Source: Rhodohalobacter mucosus
GTDB taxonomy: Bacteria; Bacteroidota; Rhodothermia; Balneolales; Balneolaceae
NCBI RefSeq assembly: GCF_003150675.1
Contig: NZ_QGGB01000009.1
Location: 268,311 to 332,310 of the forward strand
Direction of reading: 5' to 3'
DNA: 64,000 nt
Both the position numbers and the translations under genes were made by a program. Within the stretch, counting starts at the first letter, position 1. Every line of letters starts with the position of its first letter. The notes beneath the pieces are model-generated. The model made no database searches. It saw only the letters and a list, made by a program, of their open reading frames with translations, and was not told the DNA's origin. Of this stretch, positions 27,313 through 36,679 are shown one piece after another.

Positions 27313-27384
27313 TCAGTGCACAAAATGCCCGTGGCTGCCGTGATGGCGATGAAAAAAGAGAGTGGTATGTGTGTGTAGTTGCAT
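27313..27384 (-). CDS. hisL: his operon leader peptide
   Basis: A 23-codon frame, ATG at 27384 and TGA at 27313-27315, encoding MQLHTHTTLFFHRHHGSHGH followed by FVH. Eight of 23 residues are His (positions 4, 6, 12, 14, 15, 18, 20, 23). It lies 83 bases upstream of hisG in the same direction, exactly where HisL lies in enterics (seven consecutive His). Stalling at His codons under histidine starvation would change downstream folding. ACTGATTCAGT and TGCCC-TTTT segments follow, with GGGCA inside the peptide gene able to pair with TGCCC, but no strong terminator is visible. The peptide is seen; regulation is inferred. Confidence 0.8.
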   Translation of the reverse strand: MQLHTHTTLFFHRHHGSHGHFVH

Positions 27385-27460
27385 CACGCAATAAAGGTAT
27401 GGAGTTCAATTTTAAAAGCCAACATGCGAGTCAAACAACTTTATGATTTCAAATCATTCC

Positions 27461-27499
27461 AAAAAAAATAGCCCGGTTCAATGGGAGGAACCGGGCTAT
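27461..27499 (-). terminator. Intrinsic terminator of the DUF4382 lipoprotein gene
   Basis: Minus strand: ATAGCCCGGTTC / GAACCGGGCTAT, a 12-bp perfect stem with loop CTCCCATT, followed by eight T. It stands about 85 bases after the DUF4382 stop, and about 75 bases before the his leader peptide, so it insulates the his operon. Confidence 0.93.
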
Positions 27500-27584
27500 C
27501 GGGGTATTGCACTTTGAGCGGGTACAGCAGTGATTCTGCCGTTCCTACTCATAAAAAGGCACCTTTATCAATCAGAAAATCGAC

Positions 27585-28448
27585 TTATTGCACCTCCTGG
27601 AGGCTTAGCGTATCAACAACGGTTGTATCCGGAGCAGAGACTTCAATTCCCTCAACACGTATCTGGTCGTATACGGTAGTGTCCGGGAATACAGCCACAT
27701 CATAGGTGCCGCTCAGCAGGCCAATCATCAGATACTCGCCCAGCTCGTCCGCGCGGGTTCCGGCGAGGGTATCCTCATCCGCAATAGCATAAACCCAAGG
27801 CATTGCATCGGCCGGTTCTACAGTCCCGGCAATGGCCCCTGTTCGTGCAAGATCAACGGTCTTGATAACAGGTTTCAGCAGGTACTTACCGGAATTTCCG
27901 GCTTTTACAATAGAGCGGCTGGCGTCAAAATCCAGCAGCAGTGTATAAACGGCATTGCTTTCCACTTCGGCATGAATGTTAAGCTTCAGGCCAGACTGCT
28001 GCGCACTGGGTGTTGTCAGTTTCTTTGTCGCACCATCCACGGTAATTTCGTTTTCATCTCCCAGAATCAGGCGCATCTGGGAATAGGTGCCTGCTTCAAG
28101 TTCTGTTTCACCCAAAAATTCGGTTATACCATTGGTGAGTTGCAGAAGATCTACCTTTTGCGGTTCATCGGAAATAATAATCCATTCGCCGTCACTTTCC
28201 TGATCTTCTCCGTCATTGTCTCCGTCAGAATCCGAGTCTTCTTCCATCACGGCATCTTCATTTTTGTGAATTCGGATTTCGCGGATGTCTATGACCACTG
28301 ATTCGTAGTCAGCCGGGGCGTCGGTTAAAAACACGCGCATGGTACCGGGTTCGTCACTGTTATCGGAGTTCACTTCCAGACTTTCACAGGAAGCGAAAAC
28401 GAACACCAGGCTAAAGGTTGCGAGCATCAGTTTGTTTACAATCTTCAT
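27585..28448 (-). CDS. DUF4382 lipoprotein
   Basis: A 287-residue lipoprotein (SLVFVFASC, acylated Cys21). MRVFLTDAPADYESVVIDIREIRIH is the DUF4382 signature, a beta-sandwich domain found in many secreted proteins of FCB bacteria. An Asp/Glu-rich insertion (EEDSDSDGDNDGEDQESDGE, about residues 69-88) resembles calcium-binding linkers. The C-terminal third (AIAGTVEPADAMPWVYAI ... TYDVAVFPDTTVYD) looks like a carboxypeptidase-regulatory-like beta domain. The role is unknown. It is a single gene with its own terminator. Confidence 0.88.
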   Translation of the reverse strand: MKIVNKLMLATFSLVFVFASCESLEVNSDNSDEPGTMRVFLTDAPADYESVVIDIREIRIHKNEDAVMEEDSDSDGDNDGEDQESDGEWIIISDEPQKVDLLQLTNGITEFLGETELEAGTYSQMRLILGDENEITVDGATKKLTTPSAQQSGLKLNIHAEVESNAVYTLLLDFDASRSIVKAGNSGKYLLKPVIKTVDLARTGAIAGTVEPADAMPWVYAIADEDTLAGTRADELGEYLMIGLLSGTYDVAVFPDTTVYDQIRVEGIEVSAPDTTVVDTLSLQEVQ

Positions 28449-28582
28449 AAGATTTCTCTTTCTATATTTTTTGTGTTTTGGTCGCGTTTCGGCCTATTTT
28501 AAGCCGAATTCTCCTGTTATGTTCCATATTTATACGTTAATGATAACCGCGATTTTTCAAAAAAGTATTAGCAAATCCTAAG

Positions 28583-28828
28583 ATGAAAACAATAGCCCAG
28601 CTTACCTATATCCCTCTCTACACCGATCATCCGAAAGAGCAGGTTCAGGACCTGATTGAGTTTGTAGCCCAGCACGATGTGGAGGTGGATGTAAATCTTC
28701 TCTCAACAAGCATCAAGGGTGATACCGATGTGGTGTTTGATCTGGTTCGCGAAATCTATGATGAGATGACCCTGGAAGGCCAGGAATTCCGGTTCCATGT
28801 AGAGCTTTTGAGTCCTACGAAGGAGTAG
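28583..28828 (+). CDS. Small thiamine-binding-like (MTH1187/DUF77) protein
   Basis: An 81-residue soluble alpha-beta protein. TYIPLYTDHPKEQVQDLIEFVAQHDVEVDVNLLSTSIKGD ... VFDLVREIYDEM ... EFRFHVELLSPTKE has the length and beta-alpha-beta-beta-alpha-beta pattern of the Thiamine_BP/MTH1187 family, ferredoxin-like domains that bind thiamine-like ligands. The assignment is tentative because key residues are not certain. It is a lone gene between two minus-strand genes, with no signal peptide, so it is cytoplasmic. Confidence 0.6.
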   Translation: MKTIAQLTYIPLYTDHPKEQVQDLIEFVAQHDVEVDVNLLSTSIKGDTDVVFDLVREIYDEMTLEGQEFRFHVELLSPTKE

Positions 28829-28834
28829 GGAAAG

Positions 28835-28870
28835 TTTGAGTCATGAGTCATGAGTCTTGAGTTGTGAGAT
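28835..28870. repeat. Heptamer array (GAGTCAT)n
   Basis: GAGTCAT, GAGTCAT, GAGTCTT, GAGTTGT: four period-7 words directly after the small thiamine-binding-like gene. Confidence 0.8.
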
Positions 28871-28970
28871 ATAAATCTTCGGAATTCGGACTCCACAATA
28901 ATCAAATTGAGATGATGCAGATTGAACAATACATGTCCCTGCATCATCTCAATACTCATGTCTAATCTCC

Positions 28971-31553
28971 TCACGGAGCACTCGGGCCAAGTATGACCGC
29001 ATTCAGAAACAGGCGATTTGTTCCTCTCCAGTAGCCTCTGAAATTGAGATCTTCTGCAAACATGATCACTCTCCCGGAGCCGATTCTTTGTTCATAGGCG
29101 AAAACCGCGCCCGGCAGACGTTCCAGATTCTCCTGCCACATGTGGCCGGATATCCGGATATCATCGCCGGAGGCAATTTGAACCGGTGCACGGCGTGCGG
29201 GGGACGGTGGACCCTCCGGCATTTTGTACAGTCTGCTCGAGTTGATCAGCAAAGGCATATCCGTTTCATACCCTGATACAAGCCATTGATTACGGTCAAG
29301 CTCAGCCTTTACAAATGCTCCCGGAACCGAAATGCGCTGAACATCCTGGTTTTCTTCAGCATCGTACCAAGACTCCAGCTCGCCCAGTTCCAGCCTGCTC
29401 CGGGTAAATTCGGTAGCCGAACCCAGTGTTACCAGGGTCCCGCCATCCCTGACCCATTGTTTGATTCTCTCCATTCCTGTTTCGCCCAGGTAGGTTTCAA
29501 GCTCTCCGGAGCTTCCGGCTTCAGGCATAATCAGCACATCGAATCGCTCCATCGGCGTTGACTCAATACTCCGCGTATTGATGATGGTGTGCGGAATTTC
29601 ATAAACCCGGTCGAGCGTGTGCCAGACCCATCCGAAAGAGTATCCCTGCATCGGGTAGTTGCCGAGGATGGCAATTTCAGGTTTCTGAACACGGTTACCC
29701 TCAATGGTTCCAAGCGGAGGGAAACCGGGGTCTGCCAATCCGCTGTCAACGGCATCCACATCAAGGTCGAACCGTTCCGCCAGTTCCCTAACAGCAGAGT
29801 GAACCTCTTCGCTGCGGCCGTCGGTTCGTACTACAAGCGTACCCGAGGGGTACTCTGTGCCGCCGATCCGGGTTGGCTTATATATGATGTGCAACCGGAT
29901 CTCCCGCTCGCGCAGCGGAATGATCGCGGATAGTAATTTCGACTGGTTTCCGCTGATCAGATAGGCATACTCTGCCATCTGGTCTGTCATTCCGCCGGGG
30001 TTTTCAACGGGCTGCGTCACTCGTTCAACAGAAAGGCTTCTCGAATCGGAGGTGCTGAAACCCTGCAAATTGTAGAGCAGCGGGAGAGACCAGGAGGTGA
30101 TGTCGTAAAACCGGGGGTTTTCTCCACGGTTCACCCGTTCGCGTGCTTCTTCCAGAAAGTCTTCGGGAATCGGCACGTGTGGCTCGAGCAGGCTGCGGAT
30201 AAAAGCCATGCGGGGCTGTGACGCTTCAATCACATAGGTGCCTGCTTCAAAGGTCTGTGAACCGGCATCGTTGCCTTCACGGTCAAGAACATTGCGCAGG
30301 GTTACCTCAGATTCGAGGCGATCCACTTCGATGCCGCTTCGCTGAAGCAGGTTGATAACATAGGCAACCAGGGCCGGATCTCCTTCCTGTTTAATGATGT
30401 ACCGTACAATTCCCGTGCTGCCCATATCGAGTGCCTCGACGTGAGAGCGGTAGTAGTCGGCAAGGATGTCCGTACGCCGCTCGCTTGAGAGACCGATCAT
30501 AGCGCGCAGCGCCGTAAACTGCTGAAAGGCCGCCTGTTCAAGAGTCCGCACGGTGCCGTCGCTCAATTCCCAGGCGAATCCGCGTGATGACCCCTGTTCA
30601 TAGAGCATTCCGACAGCCCCCTGATAGGTCATATAGGATGTGAAATAGGCGGGGTAGAAGAAATTGAAAATTTCACCTGTTGTGTATTCAACGTTTTCAC
30701 GGTCGAAAGCGGCAGCATGTGCCTTCCCATACTCGCGGAACCATCGGGTGGTATACTCAGGAAAGAATGGCGCTACCGGATCGGCTGGGGGGTCCACGTA
30801 AAATTCTCGCTCTGAACCCATTTCGTGCGCGTCAACACCAGCCTGTGGTTTCCACATCTGAAGAATGGCTGCGCGGTTTCTTGTTTCCGGATGGGTGTGT
30901 GCAAACCAATCGCGATTGAGGTCAAAATAATAGTGGCCGGTGCGGAATTTCAGCCCTTCCCACCCTGTAAAGTCGTTTGACCAGTGTGCCGGATCGGGAT
31001 TGGTGATGCGTCCTTCATGCTGGTGGTTGAACTGTGCGAAGGTGTCGCGGCCATCCGAATTGATTACCGGATCGGCAATGATTACCGTATTACGCAGTTC
31101 TTCCATGGTCTGCGAATCGTTAGCCGTGGTATAGTGTTCGATCATGCGAAGCACGCCCTCCGTGCCGGAGAGCTCAAATCCGTGAATGGATCCGCCCAGG
31201 TAAAGAACAGCCGGCTGGGAAGCGATGATCTGATCGGCCTCGGACTGTGATGTGAGTCTGGGGTCGGCCAGACGCTGTGCATTTGTCCGTATTTCATCAA
31301 GACGATCGTGGTTGTCGGGATGAGTGATGATGGCGGCTACCTGCAAGCGGTGGTCGAATGTGGTGCCGATTTCAAGCAGGGTAACGCGGTCGGACGCTTC
31401 CTCAAGGTAGTCCAGATAATCCAGAATCTGATGGGAAAGAGTGATGCGTTCACCCGAGGCATGGCCCACGACCTCTTCGAAAGATTGTACCTGCGCATGT
31501 AGCTGAAACGGCAGAATGAGTAGTATCAATAACAGGAAGTGATTCAGTTTCAT
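28971..31553 (-). CDS. M14-family zinc carboxypeptidase, secreted
   Basis: An 860-residue protein with a signal peptide (MKLNHFLLLILLILPFQLHA). The M14 zinc site is seen in LGGSIHGFELSGTEG (His, Glu) and GVDAHEMGSERE (third His); MLYEQGSSRG may carry the catalytic Glu. After the ~330-residue catalytic domain comes a long C-terminal part, including a Rossmann-like GATase/DUF4350-type segment (RFDVLIMPEAGSSGELETYL, QWVRDGGTLVTLGSATEF). This layout is known for large bacterial M14 proteins of FCB genomes. It probably processes peptides in the periplasm or outside the cell. It is monocistronic, divergent from lepA. Confidence 0.9.
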   Translation of the reverse strand: MKLNHFLLLILLILPFQLHAQVQSFEEVVGHASGERITLSHQILDYLDYLEEASDRVTLLEIGTTFDHRLQVAAIITHPDNHDRLDEIRTNAQRLADPRLTSQSEADQIIASQPAVLYLGGSIHGFELSGTEGVLRMIEHYTTANDSQTMEELRNTVIIADPVINSDGRDTFAQFNHQHEGRITNPDPAHWSNDFTGWEGLKFRTGHYYFDLNRDWFAHTHPETRNRAAILQMWKPQAGVDAHEMGSEREFYVDPPADPVAPFFPEYTTRWFREYGKAHAAAFDRENVEYTTGEIFNFFYPAYFTSYMTYQGAVGMLYEQGSSRGFAWELSDGTVRTLEQAAFQQFTALRAMIGLSSERRTDILADYYRSHVEALDMGSTGIVRYIIKQEGDPALVAYVINLLQRSGIEVDRLESEVTLRNVLDREGNDAGSQTFEAGTYVIEASQPRMAFIRSLLEPHVPIPEDFLEEARERVNRGENPRFYDITSWSLPLLYNLQGFSTSDSRSLSVERVTQPVENPGGMTDQMAEYAYLISGNQSKLLSAIIPLREREIRLHIIYKPTRIGGTEYPSGTLVVRTDGRSEEVHSAVRELAERFDLDVDAVDSGLADPGFPPLGTIEGNRVQKPEIAILGNYPMQGYSFGWVWHTLDRVYEIPHTIINTRSIESTPMERFDVLIMPEAGSSGELETYLGETGMERIKQWVRDGGTLVTLGSATEFTRSRLELGELESWYDAEENQDVQRISVPGAFVKAELDRNQWLVSGYETDMPLLINSSRLYKMPEGPPSPARRAPVQIASGDDIRISGHMWQENLERLPGAVFAYEQRIGSGRVIMFAEDLNFRGYWRGTNRLFLNAVILGPSAP

Positions 31554-31714
31554 GATGATCCGGGAAATGTTTGGTTAATGCCAGTGAGAGAGTGAATTTC
31601 TGTTGAAATGAAATCTTCATCGTAAATACCTGCAAATAACATTTAAATGCAATGACCGTTTCAACTTTGTATATTTGTTGCCTTTAGAAAGTTTAGCATT
31701 TTTCCCCTGTCCGA

Positions 31715-33526
31715 ATGACCCAAATCCGAAATTTCTGCATTATTGCACATATTGATCACGGCAAATCCACGCTGGCCGACCGTCTGCTTGAGCGCACGGG
31801 AACCATCAGCGAACGGGAGATGCAGGAACAGATCCTGGATGATATGGACCTGGAGCGCGAGCGCGGTATTACCATCAAAAGCCACGCCATCCGGATGGAG
31901 TATGTCCGCCCGAACAAGGAGAAATTCATCTTCAATTTGATTGACACACCGGGGCACGTCGATTTTGCCTATGAGGTGTCGCGGGCTCTCAAGGCGTGTG
32001 AAGGAGCGATTCTGGTGGTGGATGCAGCACAGGGGGTGGAAGCACAGACGATATCGAACCTCTATCAGGCGATTGAACAGGGCTTGGAGATTATACCCGT
32101 TTTGAACAAAATTGATCTTCCGGGTGCCGATCCGGAGAACATCAGCCAGCAGGTAATCGATCTGATAGGCTGCGAATACGAAGACATTTTGAGGGTATCG
32201 GGAAAAACGGGAGAGGGTGTTGAAGATCTTCTTGAGGCCATTGTGGAACGCATACCGGCCCCGAAGCAGGAGATTGACAAACCGCTTAAAGCACTCATTT
32301 TTGACTCTATTTTCAATACCTACCGCGGGTCGATCGCCTATGTGCGGGTGATGCAGGGTTCTCTCAAAAAAGGCGATCCCATGCTATTTATGGCTACCCA
32401 CAAGGAGTATGATGCAGAAGAGATCGGTTATCTCAAACTGAAAAAGGAGCCGTGTACCGAGCTAAAAGCCGGGGATGTGGGGTACGTGATCGGCAGCGTG
32501 AAGTCACTGCAGGATGCACGGGTGGGGGATACCATTACCCATCAGAAAAACGGTGCCGACGAACCGATACCCGGTTACCAGGAGTCGAAACCGATGGTGT
32601 TCAGCGGCATATTTCCCACCAATTCAGAGGATTTTGAAGATCTGCGGTCGGCTCTCGAAAAACTGCAGCTCAATGATGCTTCCTTGTCCTACCAGCCCGA
32701 AACATCCAAGGCGCTCGGGTTCGGATTCCGTGCGGGCTTCCTGGGGATGCTGCATATGGAGATTGTACAGGAGCGTCTCGACCGCGAATTTAATATCGAT
32801 ATCATTACCACAGTGCCGAACGTACAGTATGAGGTGGAGATCAATCACAAAGGAGAGAGGAGAAAGAAAACGGTCGACAATCCCAGTGAAATGCCCGATG
32901 CGGGAAAAGTGGAAACCGTCTGGGAGCCCTATATCAAGGCGAGTATTATCACACCGGCTGATTATATCGGCCCCATAATGAAGCTCTGCCAGGATAAACG
33001 GGGGGTCTATAAAAACCAGGTATTTATGCAGGGTAACAGGGTTGAAATAACCTATGAGCTGCCCATGGCTGAGGTGGTTTTTGACTTTTACGACAAACTG
33101 AAGAGCGGTACCCGCGGGTATGCATCACTCGATTATGAACTTCTTGAATACCGAAAGGGTGATCTGGTACGTTTGGATATCCTGCTGAACGGTGATCCTG
33201 TGGATGCACTCTCAAGTATCACCCACCGCGAAAAGGCATATGAGCAGGGACGCAAAATCTGCGCCAAGCTCAAGGAACTTATTCCGCGTCAGCAGTATGA
33301 AGTAGCAGTACAGGCGGCGATCGGTTCAAGGGTAATTGCGCGCGACACCATCCGAGCACTCCGAAAAGATGTTACGGCCAAGTGTTACGGCGGCGACATC
33401 ACCCGAAAGCGTAAGCTGATCGAAAAACAGAAGGAAGGAAAAAAACGAATGAAACAGGTTGGAACCGTTGAAATACCGCAGGAGGCGTTTCTGGCCGTTC
33501 TCTCTATGGATGAAGATGACCGATAG
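31715..33526 (+). CDS. lepA: Elongation factor 4 (ribosome back-translocase)
   Basis: Translational GTPase. G motifs are [29 protein letters not shown]; LTYxPE-type [16 protein letters not shown] in domain III and the C-terminal [20 protein letters not shown] are diagnostic of LepA. The 603-residue length is normal. It is the first gene of lepA / unknown secreted protein / lepB, with gaps of 22-24 bases, echoing the widespread lepA-lepB pairing. Confidence 0.97.
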   Translation: MTQIRNFCIIAHIDHGKSTLADRLLERTGTISEREMQEQILDDMDLERERGITIKSHAIRMEYVRPNKEKFIFNLIDTPGHVDFAYEVSRALKACEGAILVVDAAQGVEAQTISNLYQAIEQGLEIIPVLNKIDLPGADPENISQQVIDLIGCEYEDILRVSGKTGEGVEDLLEAIVERIPAPKQEIDKPLKALIFDSIFNTYRGSIAYVRVMQGSLKKGDPMLFMATHKEYDAEEIGYLKLKKEPCTELKAGDVGYVIGSVKSLQDARVGDTITHQKNGADEPIPGYQESKPMVFSGIFPTNSEDFEDLRSALEKLQLNDASLSYQPETSKALGFGFRAGFLGMLHMEIVQERLDREFNIDIITTVPNVQYEVEINHKGERRKKTVDNPSEMPDAGKVETVWEPYIKASIITPADYIGPIMKLCQDKRGVYKNQVFMQGNRVEITYELPMAEVVFDFYDKLKSGTRGYASLDYELLEYRKGDLVRLDILLNGDPVDALSSITHREKAYEQGRKICAKLKELIPRQQYEVAVQAAIGSRVIARDTIRALRKDVTAKCYGGDITRKRKLIEKQKEGKKRMKQVGTVEIPQEAFLAVLSMDEDDR

Positions 33527-33548
33527 AACAACCAATCAGACAGTACCG

Positions 33549-34130
33549 ATGTTTATGCTCCGAAAATACATATTGCTCATAATTTTTTGTCTCTTTGCAG
33601 TACCATCACTGTATGCTCAGTTTGATGATCCCGTATTTGAAAAGGTTGAACGTTCAGAAAGGGCTAAGTTCGAACAGATGTTTGCGGATATCAGCTGGAC
33701 CGGTCAGGGCCTGTACAATTCGACCACCATCGATCGCATTCCAACGGTTGAGCTGCGGTCGCGTCTGCAGGCCGTTTTCGGGGAACCCACGCAAACCATC
33801 GGTGATCTGATCAACAACCGTAATTTCCGGCCCGGGAAAGCGGTGCAGTTCGAATACTGGTTTATCATTGACGACCGTATTCCGCTGATGCTGCTCGACC
33901 TTGACGGTCCATTTGAGAACGGATTGGTATACGTGGGTGCAAGCCGTTACATTGATATGATGCCGCAGGTGAAGCGTACGCTGAACAGAATGCTCATGAA
34001 TGAATATGGAGAACTGGCATCTTTTTCCGACTATTTTTATTCACCGGAAAGAGACCAGTGGTATTTGGTTGAATACAGGGACGGGGAGTTTAATCATGAA
34101 GCCATTGAGAGGCCTGCTTCACTTCGATAA
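33549..34130 (+). CDS. Secreted protein of unknown function between lepA and lepB
   Basis: A 193-residue product from ATG MFMLRKYILLIIFCLFAVPS (signal peptide ending at ...LYAQ); a longer frame into lepA is not used. The mature protein is mixed alpha/beta with aromatic-rich beta segments (VQFEYWFIIDDRIPLMLLDLDG, YFYSPERDQWYLVEYRDGEF). No family is recognised. It is 22 bases after lepA and 24 before lepB, so almost certainly in one operon; its retention there suggests a link with envelope protein export or maturation, which is inference. Confidence 0.8.
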   Translation: MFMLRKYILLIIFCLFAVPSLYAQFDDPVFEKVERSERAKFEQMFADISWTGQGLYNSTTIDRIPTVELRSRLQAVFGEPTQTIGDLINNRNFRPGKAVQFEYWFIIDDRIPLMLLDLDGPFENGLVYVGASRYIDMMPQVKRTLNRMLMNEYGELASFSDYFYSPERDQWYLVEYRDGEFNHEAIERPASLR

Positions 34131-34154
34131 TGATAAAAAAAGGATGAAAAAGCG

Positions 34155-35252
34155 TTGAGCAGAAAAAAAGATCTGACAAAAAAAGAGTCGTTCTGGAACA
34201 GAAAACGGAGTGACAAGGAAAAAGCAGAGGATGCAAAAGCCAAACACTGGGCGAGGGAGTGGCTTGACGCTCTGATCTGGGCAGCCGTAGCGGCTATCAT
34301 TCTCAGAACATTCTTTTTTGGTGCATATCGAATTCCAACTCCATCGATGGAGAAAACCCTGCTTACCGGCGACTTTCTGATTGTAACCAAACTGGCCTAC
34401 GGTCCCCGCACACCGATGACCGTGTCGGTGCCTTTTACGGAAATTTATGTACCGGGAATCAATCTGCCCTGGTTCCGAATTCCGGGCTACAGCGAGGTGA
34501 AGCGGAATGATATCGTGGTTTTTAACTATCCGATCGATGTTGCTCCGATTTCCGCAAAAACGAATTATATCAAACGTGCGGTTGGTATGCCGGGTGACCG
34601 CCTTCGGGTGGATGCCAAGGATCTGTACGTGAATGGTGAGCGCGCCGAACAGTATGAGACACTTATGTTCAATTATCGTGCCATCACCCGTGGTGGGGTT
34701 CGGCTTAGCCCCGCAAAGGTGCGGGAAGCGGGCGGAAGTGTAGTTCAAAGCGGCAACGGGGAGTATATCCTGAACCTGACGTCCGAACTGGCCGGTGAGA
34801 TGGAGAGCTGGCCGGAAATCGAAAGCGTAGAGCAATTTGTGCTCCCCGAGGATTTCAACATTTTCAGCCGCCGCGGCTTTAACTTTTCAAGAGGGTTCAA
34901 TAATCATGATCATATTCCCGAATTCACGGTTCCCTATGCCGGACAGCAGGTGGAGCTTACTCCCGAAAACTGGAACATCTACCAGGACATTCTGGAGCGA
35001 TACGAGCGTGTATCCGTGCAGCAGGATAACGGGCAGTTTATCATCAACGGGGAAGAGACCAATCTGTATACCATACAGAAAGACTACTACTTTATGATGG
35101 GCGACAATCGCGACGACAGCGAAGACAGCCGCTACTGGGGTTTTGTGCCCGACGACCACGTGATCGGTAAAGCAGGAATGATCTACTTTTCATGGGACGG
35201 CGAACGATGGCTTCCACGGGTGGGAAGGATGTTTGATCTCATTCATAGTTAA
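34155..35252 (+). CDS. lepB: Signal peptidase I
   Basis: Inner-membrane Ser-Lys protease removing Sec signal peptides. The start is TTG at 34155 with AGGA about 10 bases upstream. One membrane helix (about residues 38-56) precedes the catalytic serine in IPTPSMEKTLL (Ser64) and the general-base lysine in NYIKRAVGMPGD (Lys140); GDNRDDSEDSRYWGFV is box E. At 365 residues it is longer than E. coli LepB, with an insertion of about 130 residues between boxes D and E that is common in FCB bacteria. Confidence 0.95.
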   Translation: MSRKKDLTKKESFWNRKRSDKEKAEDAKAKHWAREWLDALIWAAVAAIILRTFFFGAYRIPTPSMEKTLLTGDFLIVTKLAYGPRTPMTVSVPFTEIYVPGINLPWFRIPGYSEVKRNDIVVFNYPIDVAPISAKTNYIKRAVGMPGDRLRVDAKDLYVNGERAEQYETLMFNYRAITRGGVRLSPAKVREAGGSVVQSGNGEYILNLTSELAGEMESWPEIESVEQFVLPEDFNIFSRRGFNFSRGFNNHDHIPEFTVPYAGQQVELTPENWNIYQDILERYERVSVQQDNGQFIINGEETNLYTIQKDYYFMMGDNRDDSEDSRYWGFVPDDHVIGKAGMIYFSWDGERWLPRVGRMFDLIHS

Positions 35253-35495
35253 GGCTCAAGGTACAGGGTATCCCGAGGGGTCGGGACTGCAAACAGCACG
35301 CAGCAGGGTGCAGGCTGCAGGCGACAAGCTCCAGGAAAGCACCAAATAACAAATCCCAAATTCCAAAAGGGGAATATTTAGCAGTATTTCGAGTGAAATT
35401 CCAGTAAGGAAGGCGTTTGGAATTTGTGATTTGATAATTGGAATTTAAGTTGCCAACTATCCCAGGCACTCCTAACTCCAAATACTCCCAACTCC

Positions 35496-36611
35496 CTATT
35501 CCTTCACCAGGCTCTTCCCCTTCTTCTGTCCTTCACGGATAGCAAGCTGACCGCATCCCGCATCGATATCGTCCCCGCGGCTTCGGCGAACGGTGGCGGT
35601 CACGTCTTTGTCTGCAAGCACTTTCATGAACTGATTCAGCCGCTCCTCCCTGGCCCGTTTCAGGGTGACCCCGGCCACGCTGTTGTACATGATGATGTTG
35701 ACCTTCGATGGGACCCATCGGGCGATTTTGACCAGATTCAGGGCGTCCCTGCGTGTATCGTTGAATTCATCGAACAGAAGGTATTCGTAGGTGAGCGGTT
35801 TTTCCGTTTTTTGGAAATAGTATGTAACCGCCTCCTCCAGCTTTTCCAGATTCAGCGATTCATTGATCGGCATAATCTTGTTTCGTTTCTCGTCATCGGC
35901 GGCATGCAGGGAGATGGCCAGGTTTACACCGGTCTCTTCGTCGGCCAGCTGCTTGATCTGTTTGGTTAGCCCTACCGTGGAGACGGTGATTCGCCTTGGG
36001 GACAGGTCGATGCCCATAGGGTCAGAGAGAATCCGGGCCGATTCTACAACAGCCTTGTAATTGTGAAGCGGTTCGCCCATGCCCATGTATACGACGTTGG
36101 TTATTTTTTTTCCATATCGTTCTTCAGCGATTTCGTTGATAATCTGCACCTGGTCCACGATCTCACCGTGCGTCAGATTCCGGAAATAGCCCATTTTGCC
36201 GGTGGCGCAGAAGGAGCAGCCGAACATGCAGCCTACCTGCGAGGAGACGCATACGGTGAGCCGGTTGGCGGCACCGTCGGGATAAAAATCAGGGATGAGG
36301 ACGGCTTCAACCTTATAGTCATTCGGATCGTCGAGCTGAAAGAGGAATTTAATGGTGCCGTCTTTCGACTCCTGCTGGTTGAAAATAGTGAGCCGCCGGA
36401 CTTCAGCCAGTTCAGGCAGTTTGGCCCGGAGGTCTTTGGAGAGGTTGGTCATCTCGTCGAACGAGCTGACGCCCTTTTGATAAAGCCATTGAAAAACCTG
36501 ATCAGACCGGTAGGAGGCCAGTCCGAGTCCTTCAAGAAAGGTGGTTAATTCCTGCTTTGTGAGGGATTTGAGGTCTCTCTTTTTTTCGGTGGTGGTAGCT
36601 TCAGAATTCAT
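35496..36611 (-). CDS. rlmN: Dual-specificity RNA methyltransferase RlmN
   Basis: Radical SAM enzyme methylating C2 of A2503 in 23S rRNA and A37 of some tRNAs. The CxxxCxxC cluster motif is in SQVGCMFGCSFCATGKMG; GMGEPLHNYKAVV, SPRRITVSTVGL and the C-terminal VRRSRGDDIDAGCGQL (methyl-carrying Cys) are diagnostic. At 371 residues it is normal. It stands alone between lepB (convergent) and the repeat array. Confidence 0.96.
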   Translation of the reverse strand: MNSEATTTEKKRDLKSLTKQELTTFLEGLGLASYRSDQVFQWLYQKGVSSFDEMTNLSKDLRAKLPELAEVRRLTIFNQQESKDGTIKFLFQLDDPNDYKVEAVLIPDFYPDGAANRLTVCVSSQVGCMFGCSFCATGKMGYFRNLTHGEIVDQVQIINEIAEERYGKKITNVVYMGMGEPLHNYKAVVESARILSDPMGIDLSPRRITVSTVGLTKQIKQLADEETGVNLAISLHAADDEKRNKIMPINESLNLEKLEEAVTYYFQKTEKPLTYEYLLFDEFNDTRRDALNLVKIARWVPSKVNIIMYNSVAGVTLKRAREERLNQFMKVLADKDVTATVRRSRGDDIDAGCGQLAIREGQKKGKSLVKE

Positions 36612-36679
36612 GGATCAAAGATACGAACAATGCTGCGGAAACAACAATGTGTGATGGAGGAGCCATAATGGTCCGGGAG

